Source: Pseudomonas maioricensis
GTDB taxonomy: Bacteria; Pseudomonadota; Gammaproteobacteria; Pseudomonadales; Pseudomonadaceae
NCBI RefSeq assembly: GCF_022790535.1
Contig: NZ_LOHG01000009.1
Span: 137,083-201,082 of the forward strand
Direction: 5' to 3'
DNA: 64,000 nucleotides
This document shows, one piece after another, positions 28,973 through 37,080 of the stretch. The notes under the pieces are model-generated. The model ran no database searches and was not told the DNA's origin. It was given only the letters and a program-made list of their open reading frames with translations. Within the stretch, counting starts at the first letter, position 1. Each line of letters starts with the position of its first letter. The position numbers were made by a program, and so were the translations under genes.

Positions 28973-29743
28973 TCAGGAATACTTCGCCGAATGGTGTGGG
29001 AAGCCGACGAGGCGCGCACCGATCACCATCTCGCTGATCCAGTTAGTCAACATCGAGCTGTAGATGCTCTGGCTCAGGTCGCTGCTCAATGCATGGTCTG
29101 CGCCATCCACCAGACGATAGGTGAGGGAGTGGGCCAGCTCGAATGCGCCGCGATAGCTCATCAGGGTTGCATGAGGTACGTAGTCATCCTGCTCGGATTC
29201 AATCAGCAACACGTCGCCCTTGAACTCCTTGCAGGCGGCCAGTGCCCGATTGTCTGCCGCCGTCACGGCTGAACGGCGATAGTGCGCAAGCTTGTCGCGA
29301 TCCAGCTCTTGCTTGGGCATTTGCCAGTCCGCATCCCAGTACAGCGCAGGCACCCGCAAGGCGAGCCATTTCACCGGGCGCATGGAGCTGAGGATCGTTG
29401 CCAGATACCCGCCGTAGCTGCTGCCGATCACGGCGATGGCATCGTTATCCACCGCCGGGTGGCTAATCAGTCGGTCGTAGGCCGCGAGCAGGTCGGCCAG
29501 GCTTTGCTCGCGTGATACCTTGCCGCGCATTTCGTGGGTGCGCTCATGGCCACGCAGATCGAAGGTCAGGCACACGCAGCCAAGACCGGTGATGTTCTTG
29601 GCGCGTGCCAGATCTCTTTGCTGGCTACCGCCCCAGCCGTGTACGAAAAGAATGCCGGGAATTTTTGCGCCAGGAGTCAGTATCGTCCCGGAGATCGATT
29701 GACCATCGACTGCAATTTCAATGCTTTCACTGCTGACACTCAT
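28973..29743 (-). CDS. Alpha/beta hydrolase
   Basis: 256-residue hydrolase of the dienelactone/acyl-peptidase type. Nucleophile elbow GSSYGG (107-112, Ser109), oxyanion region FVHGWGG (33-39), acid residue near ESEQDDYVPH, and histidine in VDGADHAL. No signal peptide. The ATG at 29743 lies inside the end of the upstream gene (stop at 29727), so translation is coupled; the open frame to 30055 is antisense-like filler. Substrate unknown. Confidence 0.85.
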   Translation of the reverse strand: MSVSSESIEIAVDGQSISGTILTPGAKIPGILFVHGWGGSQQRDLARAKNITGLGCVCLTFDLRGHERTHEMRGKVSREQSLADLLAAYDRLISHPAVDNDAIAVIGSSYGGYLATILSSMRPVKWLALRVPALYWDADWQMPKQELDRDKLAHYRRSAVTAADNRALAACKEFKGDVLLIESEQDDYVPHATLMSYRGAFELAHSLTYRLVDGADHALSSDLSQSIYSSMLTNWISEMVIGARLVGFPHHSAKYS

Positions 29744-30851
29744 AAGGTTGGACCTTTGTGAATTTGCTAATGAAACCGACTTGGGGATCGTCGCCTTCGT
29801 AAAGAACGCTGGCATCCGCCGGGATCTTGGTTTCGCCGTAGATTTCGTGAGTCGACGCGCAAATACGCTGCAGCGCGGGGTCGGCAGCGAAGGCCAGTAA
29901 CGCCTCCACTTCGGCGGGGCTCGCACCGCCGATTCGCCAAGACTGTTCAAGCACTCCGGAACAGCGTTCGCCTTTGGCGTTGGTACCCTGAGCGATATCG
30001 TAATTTCGCCGTGAGGCGATAAAATCCGGGAAGTGTTTGAGCGCTGCGTTTTCATAATCCATGGCTTGGGTCACCGCACGCCGCACGTACTCTTCAAGCT
30101 CCAGCGCGAGCAGCGCTTCATAACCGCCGCGCACCACCCACAGGGTAGAGCCGCCGTAGACCGTTTCACCGGTGTTGTCTTCGGTCAGGCATTGAGTTCC
30201 GTGGTAGCTGGCGGTGATCCCGCCGACGGTCACCTGGCCAACGCTCAGCGTAACGACGTCAGTAAGATCCTCCTCAATCACCAGACCCCATGTCGCGACC
30301 TCGTCCATGTTTTGCTCGCCGATGGCCGCTTTGAGCTGAGCCTGGTGGGTCACAACGATTTGCCCGCGACCCGCCGTTGCCAGCACAGGTTTGATGCGCG
30401 CAGCCCCTGTGGCGAGAATCTGCTCGCCCGCACGTAGCGCATCGGCCTCGTTGAACACGGTGAAACCACCCAGCACCGACTGCGCAGCGTCTTCATGAAA
30501 TCGACGTGACCATCCGCGTGGCTGCTGGGTGGCATCTTTCAGTAAAGGATGTGAAATGGCTTTGGTGGCCATGAATGGCTCGGCAATCAACCCGCCAAAC
30601 AGATCGTCGGCCGACTGGATGTTCAGCGCGCTGTTTTCCTGCTTGCCGATCAAGGTGTCCGACGGGATGAAGTAGAGGTTCGCAGCGGTATGAATAGCGC
30701 TGTCATAGAGACCGAGAAACTCGCACCCCAGCAGGGTTGCGAGTTTCTCGGCCAGCTTTTGATGAACACTCACTTCGTGCGTGGCGAGTTTTTTGTGGGT
30801 GGGCAAAAGAACTACTGCAGCTTTTTCAGTGCTCGTTCCGGATTCGCTCAT
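29727..30851 (-). CDS. DUF3182 family protein, ATP-grasp-like
   Basis: 374 residues, recognised as DUF3182 of pseudomonads. Several blocks resemble ATP-grasp enzymes: IKPVLATAGRGQIVV (lysine and glycine loop) in the middle, WGLVIEEDL, and GGSTLWVVRGGYEALL. Function is unknown; ATP-dependent ligase activity is inference from these motifs. It starts 25 bases after the Rho_N-domain gene and overlaps the hydrolase, forming a three-gene operon. Confidence 0.75.
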   Translation of the reverse strand: MSESGTSTEKAAVVLLPTHKKLATHEVSVHQKLAEKLATLLGCEFLGLYDSAIHTAANLYFIPSDTLIGKQENSALNIQSADDLFGGLIAEPFMATKAISHPLLKDATQQPRGWSRRFHEDAAQSVLGGFTVFNEADALRAGEQILATGAARIKPVLATAGRGQIVVTHQAQLKAAIGEQNMDEVATWGLVIEEDLTDVVTLSVGQVTVGGITASYHGTQCLTEDNTGETVYGGSTLWVVRGGYEALLALELEEYVRRAVTQAMDYENAALKHFPDFIASRRNYDIAQGTNAKGERCSGVLEQSWRIGGASPAEVEALLAFAADPALQRICASTHEIYGETKIPADASVLYEGDDPQVGFISKFTKVQPYECQQ

Positions 30852-30876
30852 GGACGACTCCCTGTGTCGGAAATGA

Positions 30877-31254
30877 CTACGAAGCTTGCTCTATGGCGCT
30901 GATCAGTTCCTGCTTGTTCATGCTTGAACGCCCCGCAATCTGCAGGCCGCGGGCACGTTGAAGCAGGTCGACCTTGGTCTGGGATTCCAGAGACTGGTTA
31001 CTGCGTGGGGCGCCCTTTTTGGTAGCGACGGCTCGCTTGGCGGAGTCCTTGCGGTCATGAGATTTTGCAGCCGGAGACTTTTGGGTTCCCGAGCCACCTT
31101 TGCGCTCACCGCCGCCGGACTGCTTGTTGACGGTAGCCCAGGCGCGGGCTTCGGCTTCCCCTTTGGAGACGCCTTTTTGCTCGTAGCCCTCTTCAATGTG
31201 GGCCGCTTTGCGTTTTTGCTCCTGGGTGTATTTGTCTTTATTTGCGGTAGGCAT
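30877..31254 (-). CDS. Small Lys/Ala-rich protein with Rho N-terminal-like motif
   Basis: 125 residues, very hydrophilic. The N-terminal part (ANKDKYTQEQKRKAAHIEEG) resembles the ChaB-type stress motif found in so-called plasmid stabilisation proteins; the middle is low-complexity (Gly, Lys, Ser); the C-terminus (VDLLQRARGLQIAGRSSMNK and following) is a Rho_N/SAP-like helix pair that could bind nucleic acid. Start ATG 31254 follows AGGAGA. First gene of the operon with DUF3182 and the hydrolase. Confidence 0.8.
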   Translation of the reverse strand: MPTANKDKYTQEQKRKAAHIEEGYEQKGVSKGEAEARAWATVNKQSGGGERKGGSGTQKSPAAKSHDRKDSAKRAVATKKGAPRSNQSLESQTKVDLLQRARGLQIAGRSSMNKQELISAIEQAS

Positions 31255-31386
31255 TTGCGTTTCTCCTTCCGTTAGTGGCACCCGAACAAGCCAAAACATT
31301 GCGTCGGGCTTCACTGTTATGAATCGCGGCGCAGGAGGAGAGTTCCTTGGCGCTGACCGCCGGAAAGAGGTAGCCCGTTCAACATC

Positions 31387-31764
31387 TCATTCGCTTGTGA
31401 GATCACCTTCACGCTTATGTGCAGCCCCCAGAGCGCTGTATTCCTTGCGTAACGCCCGCAGTTCTTTCTGGTCCAGCTTGTCCAGATTCAACAACGCGTT
31501 CTGAGCATCCTTGGTCACCCGCAACAACTCATCGATCTTGATGTGCAGCACATCGTTGTCGCGGTTTTGGGTGTTCTGGATCAGGAATACCATCAGGAAC
31601 GTGATGATCGTGGTGGAGGTGTTGATGATCAGTTGCCAGGTGTCGTTGTAATGAAACCAGGGACCGGTAATGGCCCACAGGCAAATCAGGGCAATGGCAG
31701 CGATGAATGTTCGTGCGCTTCCAGCCCACTTTGATAAACCTTGGGCAAATCGGGAAAACTTCAT
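31387..31764 (-). CDS. Low-affinity iron permease family protein
   Basis: 125-residue membrane protein with two helices (about 19-35 and 45-63, TTIITFLMVFLIQNTQNRD), the core of the Iron_permease (PF04120) family, followed by a charged helical tail. Despite the family name, iron transport has not been shown for bacterial members. Start ATG 31764 has AAAGGC upstream; the open frame to 31866 is not supported. Confidence 0.82.
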   Translation of the reverse strand: MKFSRFAQGLSKWAGSARTFIAAIALICLWAITGPWFHYNDTWQLIINTSTTIITFLMVFLIQNTQNRDNDVLHIKIDELLRVTKDAQNALLNLDKLDQKELRALRKEYSALGAAHKREGDLTSE

Positions 31765-31937
31765 GCGGTGCAGCCTTTCGTGGATTCTATTCACTAGAGA
31801 CCACACATGAATCCTGAAATTTCTTCTTACAAATACTTTCATGCAGACCGACGGCGAAAACTTCATCTACAGTGAAATTGTTTTGCAACGCTGAAGTGTT
31901 TATATCCCCTCATGGATCGAATGACAGGAGAGATATT

Positions 31938-32132
31938 ATGCCGATGATCGCGAGATGGGCCCTGCAAGGGATCGCACTGTTCCTGTTCGCCTGGATGGCG
32001 ACAATGGCGGGGCAGTGGAGCAGCAAAATTATGGACGGCACTCGCTCAGACCGGCTTGCGATAGTGGCTGAAGGTGCGCTGATGAATGCGAAGACAGTCG
32101 CCAGTAATGAAGCGGCGAGCAGCGCGCAGTAG
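31938..32132 (+). CDS. Small single-pass membrane protein
   Basis: 64 residues starting at the ATG at 31938 (AGGAGAG site seven bases upstream). One hydrophobic helix (WALQGIALFLFAWMATMAGQ, about 6-25) followed by a polar, alanine-rich tail. I do not recognise a family. It is divergent from the iron-permease gene. Confidence 0.6.
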   Translation: MPMIARWALQGIALFLFAWMATMAGQWSSKIMDGTRSDRLAIVAEGALMNAKTVASNEAASSAQ

Positions 32133-32213
32133 GCTATCGGATTTAAACGATTTATTGAGGGTGGCGGCTGTAGTTTATCGCTACCTCGCAGTCTCGCAGC
32201 CAACAGGGATCCG

Positions 32214-32301
32214 TTGGAGCGAGGCTTGCCCGCGAACCGAACGACGCGGTATGACGACCCTCCGCATTATCGTTCTTCGCGGGCAAGCCTCGCTCCTACA
32301 A
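32214..32301. repeat. REP inverted-repeat element
   Basis: Arms 32214-32236 and 32276-32300, GCTTGCTCGCGA family variant with GCTTGCCCGCGAA core. Confidence 0.85.
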
Positions 32302-32360
32302 GTCCAATGCCTGCTGCGTGACTGCGCACAGAAGGCGCCATCTGCATCAAATAGCAGGCA

Positions 32361-32386
32361 AAAAAAGACCCGCTACGAGGCGGGTC
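32361..32386. terminator. Hairpin GACCCGC/GCGGGTC
   Basis: Stem 32367-32373 with 32380-32386, preceded on the + strand by AAAAAA, which is a U-run for minus-strand transcripts. Candidate terminator for the small gene at 32514 reading leftwards. Confidence 0.65.
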
Positions 32387-32464
32387 AGGAGATTCAACAG
32401 GAGTGACGCTAGGTTAAAAGCGACCCCGTGAAAATCATGTGAAAAGGATGTCGCAGAAACGAAA

Positions 32465-32496
32465 AGCCCGGCAATTAGCCGGGCTGTTTATTTTCT
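32465..32496. terminator. Terminator hairpin AGCCCGGC/GCCGGGCT
   Basis: Perfect 8-bp stem 32465-32472 with 32478-32485, followed by GTTTATTTTC on the + strand and preceded by GAAAA, so it can act in both directions. Confidence 0.75.
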
Positions 32497-32513
32497 GGTT
32501 TATAGCTTGATCA

Positions 32514-32711
32514 TTAGCGCGCATGTGCCGCCGTCTGTTTAACCGAGGTAGCGCTAAATTGCCCCGGTAATGTATGAGGGGCATTAATGCGTGATGTCAT
32601 TTTGTTAGCAAATTCACGTGCTTCGTCCAGGCTGCGACATTTAACCGGGTAATTGTCCAGCTTCACGACCCAATTGGCGCCGTGAGTCCCTTCTTCTATT
32701 TGGATAAGCAT
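32514..32711 (-). CDS. Small conserved hypothetical protein
   Basis: 65 residues from the ATG at 32711, which has GGAG ten bases upstream. The first half (GANWVVKLDNYPVKCRSLDEAREF) looks like a small beta-alpha domain; the tail is polar. I know no function. Not secreted, no membrane segment. Confidence 0.6.
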   Translation of the reverse strand: MLIQIEEGTHGANWVVKLDNYPVKCRSLDEAREFANKMTSRINAPHTLPGQFSATSVKQTAAHAR

Positions 32712-32937
32712 AAGCAAGCATCTCCATCAGTGAGGTGAACGAAACGCCGATCAACGGCGGCTGAAAACGTCGGGAAAATCCTGCACCGAAAATGGCGAAT
32801 GAGCTACACAAAAATTACCAAACCGATGAACGTAACGTGCCCGTATTTATTGACCGAAACGCCCTTTGTTGAAACGACAAAAACACCGCTCTGCGTGTGG
32901 CAGTAGCGGCGTTTTAGTATCAGTTTTAACGTGATGC

Positions 32938-33957
32938 TTAGTTCAAGTGTGCCTTCAGCTCAGTACCGGCCTGACGCATCGCGGCTTGTACTTGCGGAAT
33001 CTGGCTCAACGGGTTGAGCAAGCCATAGTCGTGGATCATGCCGTTGTAACGCACGGTGGTTACAGCAACACCGGCAGCATCCAGTTTGCGGGCATACGCT
33101 TCGCCTTCGTCACGCAGTACATCGGCGCCTGCGGTCTGTACCAGTGCTGGCGGCAGGCCGCGCAGTTGTTCGATTGTCGCTTTGAGTGGCGAAGCGTGGA
33201 TCTGAGCACGCTCTGTAGCGCTAGTGGTGTAGTTGTCCCAGAACCATTTCATCATGCCCTTGGTCAGGAAGTGACCTTCAGCGAATTCGTTGTACGAACC
33301 GGTCTCGAAGTTCGAATCGGTCACCGGCCACAGCAACAGCTGGAAGCGCAGTTTAGGGGTGTTCTGTTCCTTGGCCATCAAGCTGACCACGGCTGCCATG
33401 TTTCCGCCGACGCTGTTACCGGCCACTGCCAGACGCGAACCATCGACGCCGATTTCCTTACCGTGCTCAGCCACCCATTTAGTCGCGGCGTAAGCCTGAT
33501 TGATTGCAGTCGGGTAGTGCGCTTCGGGAGACGGCGTGTAGTTGACGTACACCGCTACTGCACCGGAGTTGACCACCAGGTCATGGATCAGGCGTTCATG
33601 AGTAGCGAAGTCACCCAGTACCCAGCCGCCACCATGGAAGAACATGAACACCGGCAGATCACCTTTCACATTGGCCGGGCGGACGATTTTCAGATCAATC
33701 GATTCGCCTGCCACTTTGATGCTGCGGTCGCTAACTTGTACACCCGACAAATCAACCTTTACCGATTGCTGTGCGCCGGTGAGCACGGCGCGTGCATCTT
33801 TGGGGCTCAACTGTTCAAGCGGCTTGCCGCCACCTGCGGCCAAGGCGTTGAGAAAGCCTTGGGTCTGGTGCTCGATGTACGGGGTTTCAGCAGCGAAAGC
33901 GGTGTTGATAGACAGCGCGAGTACGGTCAGTGCAGTGGCTTTTTTGATGATGTTCAT
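32938..33957 (-). CDS. Secreted esterase/lipase of the hormone-sensitive lipase family
   Basis: 339-residue alpha/beta hydrolase with a signal peptide (1-22, ends NTAFA). The HSL oxyanion motif HGGGW is at 108-112, nucleophile Ser182 in GNSVGG, Asp near ADVLRDEG (about 278) and His in MIHDYG (about 308). Predicted periplasmic or secreted carboxylesterase; the substrate is unknown. It follows the DoxX gene by 50 bases and may be its operon partner. Confidence 0.88.
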   Translation of the reverse strand: MNIIKKATALTVLALSINTAFAAETPYIEHQTQGFLNALAAGGGKPLEQLSPKDARAVLTGAQQSVKVDLSGVQVSDRSIKVAGESIDLKIVRPANVKGDLPVFMFFHGGGWVLGDFATHERLIHDLVVNSGAVAVYVNYTPSPEAHYPTAINQAYAATKWVAEHGKEIGVDGSRLAVAGNSVGGNMAAVVSLMAKEQNTPKLRFQLLLWPVTDSNFETGSYNEFAEGHFLTKGMMKWFWDNYTTSATERAQIHASPLKATIEQLRGLPPALVQTAGADVLRDEGEAYARKLDAAGVAVTTVRYNGMIHDYGLLNPLSQIPQVQAAMRQAGTELKAHLN

Positions 33958-34007
33958 GGCGATAGTCCTTGAATACTAATGGTCGTTAAAAGTCGTTCGA
34001 ATGTTGA

Positions 34008-34421
34008 TCAGGCAACAGCCAGTGTTTTGCGGCTGCGGGCATCCAGGCTGAAAGCCCCTGCGCCGTTGGCAGCGATCTGCAGCAAGCCACCGGCGATGGC
34101 GACGTTTTTCAGGAAGTTGATCAACTGGCCCTGGTCAGCAAAGTTGTTGTGGAAGACTACTGCGGTCACGACGGTGAAACCGGCCATCAGCAGCGCAATC
34201 AGGCGCGCCTTGTAGCCCAGCACCAGAGCAGTGGCGAAGCCGATTTCCACGATCAGTGCAGCGATGAACGCCAGGTCCGGAAAAGGCATGCCGCTGGAGG
34301 CGATGTAGCCTTTGGTTGCTGCCGGTGCTGCCAGCTTGCCGAAGCCGCTGAACAGAAACAGAGAGGCGAGCAGTGCGCGGCCAGCCAGAGAAGTGAAAGC
34401 TGCTTGAGTGTTGGTGTTCAT
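34008..34421 (-). CDS. DoxX family membrane protein
   Basis: 137 residues, four hydrophobic helices (about 12-30, 48-68, 72-92, 102-120), with the DoxX hallmark LLASLFLFSGFGKL at the first helix. Bacterial DoxX proteins are poorly defined; some act in sulfur or redox stress responses. First gene of a likely unit with the esterase. Confidence 0.85.
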   Translation of the reverse strand: MNTNTQAAFTSLAGRALLASLFLFSGFGKLAAPAATKGYIASSGMPFPDLAFIAALIVEIGFATALVLGYKARLIALLMAGFTVVTAVVFHNNFADQGQLINFLKNVAIAGGLLQIAANGAGAFSLDARSRKTLAVA

Positions 34422-34802
34422 GGTTGTTGCTCCAAATTCGAATCAGTCAGATTTGTGTGCTGGGGGTCTGTGTCAGCACCATGGAGCGAATAGTAGAGAG
34501 GTAGCGAGATGTGATAAATCGGCTGGAAACGGTTTTACTGTCAACTAGAACGGGACAGTTGAGCCGAGCTCAATTCCACCTGTAGGACCGGCTTTAGCCG
34601 GGAGGGCGATATCCCAGGCGATACAAAGTTGTTGGGTGAAAGATCGCTCTCCCGGCTAAAGCCGGTCCTACGGGGTGCCTGGAAAAGAGTCATGCCGAAA
34701 CCGACTGATATCCGGAGTAAAGGTCGTTTGGTATTGCCCTTGCATCGGATCAAGAATGAAGCAGGTTTTTTCGTGTTCAGTTCGGGCGGGGATCAAGTCG
34801 AG
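34422..34802. other. Gene-free region with long REP pair
   Basis: Divergent gap between DoxX and the FAD oxidoreductase. The main content is the REP pair at 34580-34673. The open frame that reaches back to 34629 runs through this repeat and is not credible coding sequence. Confidence 0.65.
34580..34673. repeat. REP element, family ACCGGCTTTAGCCGGGA
   Basis: Arms 34582-34610 and 34643-34671 are 29 bases with one mismatch. Third REP family in the window, with a related copy at 44683. Confidence 0.88.
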
Positions 34803-36089
34803 ATGGATCAGTTGCGTGAGCAGTGTTTGTGGGAACAAGTCACGATTCGTCAGATTCAACCTGTTGCCTTAAGCGCGTCGCTTAGGGTCGATGTTTGCGT
34901 GATCGGCGGCGGTATCACCGGTTTGTCCGCGGCACTGCATTTACTGGAAAGCGGCAAGTCTGTCGCGCTGCTCGAAGCCTCGCGCATAGGCACCGGTGGC
35001 TCGGGGCGCAACGTCGGGCTGGTCAATGCCGGTAGCTGGATTGCACCTGATGACGCTGCCGCGATTCTCGGCCCCGGCGTGGGCGAAAAATTCAACACGG
35101 TCATGGGCCTGGCCCCTGCGCTGGTGTTCGACCTGATCGAAAAATATTCGATAGATTGCCAGGCGCGTCACGACGGTACGTTGCACATGGCGCATAACGC
35201 CAATGGCGCCAAAGACATCGAGGCGCGCCACAATCAATGGAAGCGCCGTGGCGCCGATGTCGAGTTGCTGACCGGCGCCAGGTGCCGTGAATACTGCGGC
35301 ACCGATAAAATCCCGACCGCGTTGCTCGACCGGCGTGCCGGCACGATTAACCCGATGGCGTACACCGTTGGCCTCGCCGAAACCGTGCTCAAGCTTGGTG
35401 GGCAGATCTTCCAGAACTCGCCCGTGCAGGCCGTTACTCGTGAAGGCTCGGCATGGGTCGTCAGCACCGTCGGTGGTGCGGTCACGGCTGACAAAGTCGT
35501 GGTCTCCACTGGTGCTTACACCGAGGGCGAGTGGGCCGGTATCAAACAGAATTTCTTCAAGGGCTATTACTACAACGTCGCGTCCGAGCCGTTGAGCTCA
35601 AGCGCCGCGGATGAAGTACTCAAGCACGGTCAGGGCTCCTGGGACACGCGCATGGTGCTAAGCAGTATTCGACGTGATAACGAAGGTCGTCTGATCCTCG
35701 GCAGTATGGGCAAGATGAACAACAAACCTGACTGGTTCATCCGCAGTTGGGCGGACCGTATTCAGAGCCATTACTTCCCGCAACTGGGGAAAGTCCAATG
35801 GCAGATGCACTGGACGGGCTGCATCGACTTCACCCCTGATCACATGGTCAAACTCTTCGAGCCTGCGCCGGGGCTTGTGGCCGCCAATGGCTATAACGGT
35901 CGCGGTAATACCACGGGGACGGTTATGGGCAAAGCCTTCGCAGACTTTCTGGTCAAGGATGACCCGAGCGTGCTGCCCATCCCGTTCGCGCCAGCCCATG
36001 AGTTGAAAAGCGCAGGCGTGCGCGCGCTGGCCTATGAAACCGGCTTCAACCTGTATCATGCCGGGCAGTGTCTGCGGGTTATTCTTTAA
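34803..36089 (+). CDS. FAD-dependent oxidoreductase, AmaA-like (probable L-pipecolate oxidase)
   Basis: 428-residue DAO-family flavoenzyme. The FAD dinucleotide motif VCVIGGGITGLSAALHLL is at about 31-48, RIGTGGSGRNVGLVNAGSW follows, and a late NGYNGRGNTTGT motif closes the FAD site. The length, the CLWEQ N-terminus and the location near hglS resemble L-pipecolate oxidase AmaA of P. putida, which feeds lysine-derived pipecolate to aminoadipate. That substrate is inferred. The start is the ATG at 34803; the frame opens earlier through a REP. Confidence 0.8.
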   Translation: MDQLREQCLWEQVTIRQIQPVALSASLRVDVCVIGGGITGLSAALHLLESGKSVALLEASRIGTGGSGRNVGLVNAGSWIAPDDAAAILGPGVGEKFNTVMGLAPALVFDLIEKYSIDCQARHDGTLHMAHNANGAKDIEARHNQWKRRGADVELLTGARCREYCGTDKIPTALLDRRAGTINPMAYTVGLAETVLKLGGQIFQNSPVQAVTREGSAWVVSTVGGAVTADKVVVSTGAYTEGEWAGIKQNFFKGYYYNVASEPLSSSAADEVLKHGQGSWDTRMVLSSIRRDNEGRLILGSMGKMNNKPDWFIRSWADRIQSHYFPQLGKVQWQMHWTGCIDFTPDHMVKLFEPAPGLVAANGYNGRGNTTGTVMGKAFADFLVKDDPSVLPIPFAPAHELKSAGVRALAYETGFNLYHAGQCLRVIL

Positions 36090-36105
36090 GGCTGGAGTGG
36101 CGGTT

Positions 36106-36187
36106 CTGTAGGAGCGAATTTATTCGCGAAAGGGCCATTACATCCGGTACATTTTCGATCCTTCGCGAATAAATTTGCTCCCACAGG
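36106..36187. repeat. REP inverted-repeat element
   Basis: Arms 36107-36130 (GTAGGAGCGAATTTATTCGCGAA) and 36162-36185, almost perfect. A variant with the core GAATTTATTCGCGAA. Confidence 0.85.
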
Positions 36188-36213
36188 TTCTCCATCGACT
36201 TCAGGACTTCCCT

Positions 36214-36420
36214 ATGCCTACCGACTGGCACAGCAACGCCATCACCCGTGCCACCCCTGTCGACAAGACCTACAAGAACACCCAGAACGTGCGGCGTTTC
36301 ATGCTTGAGCAGTGCGGGGACGGGTTCAAGTTTGATCGGGATTTCATGGCCTGGATTCGCAACGAGACCCCCAAGACCATGGGCGATGTCGCCGATGAGT
36401 GGCACCGTCGGCAGCGCTGA
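36214..36420 (+). CDS. DUF6434 domain protein
   Basis: 68 residues from the ATG at 36214 (AGGA nine bases upstream). Conserved pattern of the family: TYKNTQNVRRFM, then FKFDRDFMAWIR and a TMGDVADEW end. Small soluble protein of unknown function, sometimes linked to SAP-domain proteins. Converges with the next gene; the stop abuts that gene's stop. Confidence 0.75.
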   Translation: MPTDWHSNAITRATPVDKTYKNTQNVRRFMLEQCGDGFKFDRDFMAWIRNETPKTMGDVADEWHRRQR

Positions 36421-36765
36421 TCAATCGGCCCGGAAGCCCCAGACAATTTCTACCACCCGTACCGCGACAATCAAATACAGCAGGCAAAAGAACACCTGCA
36501 GCAGGACGTGGTAGCGCAGTTTGGCTAAACGATGCAGACCGTCGCTGATATTCATCAACATCAGCACGGTGGACACCACGATCAGCCCCAGCCCCGTCAC
36601 CTGCGATCCCCATAACCCCATGAAAACCTGGTGATTACCGTTAAGCGCGCTGCTGCCTGCGGCAAATAGCAACGCGCAGACCAGCAGGTTTTTGACGTTG
36701 TCGAACACCTTGGTATTCAGATCGTGGTCCAGCAGACCCAGATACCGCCTCCATAACTTGCTCAT
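36421..36765 (-). CDS. Small inner-membrane protein
   Basis: 114 residues with three probable helices (about 27-43, 55-73, 86-106). N-terminal RRYLGLLDHDLNTKVFDNVK is polar and likely cytoplasmic. I do not recognise a characterised family. Ends back to back with the DUF6434 gene. Confidence 0.7.
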   Translation of the reverse strand: MSKLWRRYLGLLDHDLNTKVFDNVKNLLVCALLFAAGSSALNGNHQVFMGLWGSQVTGLGLIVVSTVLMLMNISDGLHRLAKLRYHVLLQVFFCLLYLIVAVRVVEIVWGFRAD

Positions 36766-37080
36766 GTTTCGTCACCTTTGCTAACGCAGCAGACGGGGGA
36801 GCGCTTGAGCAAGGATAGGTCGTCAGACACCACATCACTCCCTGATCGGTAACAGATTAAACGGCATCTTCCAGATTGCCCCTATTCTGTAGGAGCTCAC
36901 CGAGGTTACGAGGCCAGCGATAGCGGTTCGTCAGACACCACATCACTCCCTGATCGATAACGGATTTCTGTAGGAGCTGACGAGCAGCGCGAGGCTGCGA
37001 TGGCGGAGTATCAGACAGACCACTATCGCAGCCTCGCGGTGCTCGTCAGCTCCTACAGGGCAACAGGGTAATGCGAACGA
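36766..37080. other. Gene-free region with REP pair and a direct duplication
   Basis: Contains a duplicated segment of about 38 bases (36821-36858 and 36929-36966, beginning CGTCAGACACCACATCAC), a half REP at 36887-36915 and the full REP pair 36968-37059. Confidence 0.7.
36968..37059. repeat. REP inverted-repeat element with 34-base arms
   Basis: Arms 36968-37001 and 37025-37058 (CTGTAGGAGCTGACGAGC... and complement), nearly perfect; a further family variant with the core GAGCAGCGCGAGGCTGCGAT. Confidence 0.85.

Larger units (their letters stand above)
32133..32513. other. Gene-free region with REP pair and two hairpins
   Basis: Contains the REP pair at 32214-32300 (arms GGAGCGAGGCTTGCCCGCGAA and complement) and two terminator-like hairpins, listed separately. 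No credible frame. Confidence 0.65.

Noticed and set aside
34629-34802. Upstream extension of the FAD oxidoreductase
   Set aside because: The extension runs through a REP arm; the homologous protein starts at 34803.
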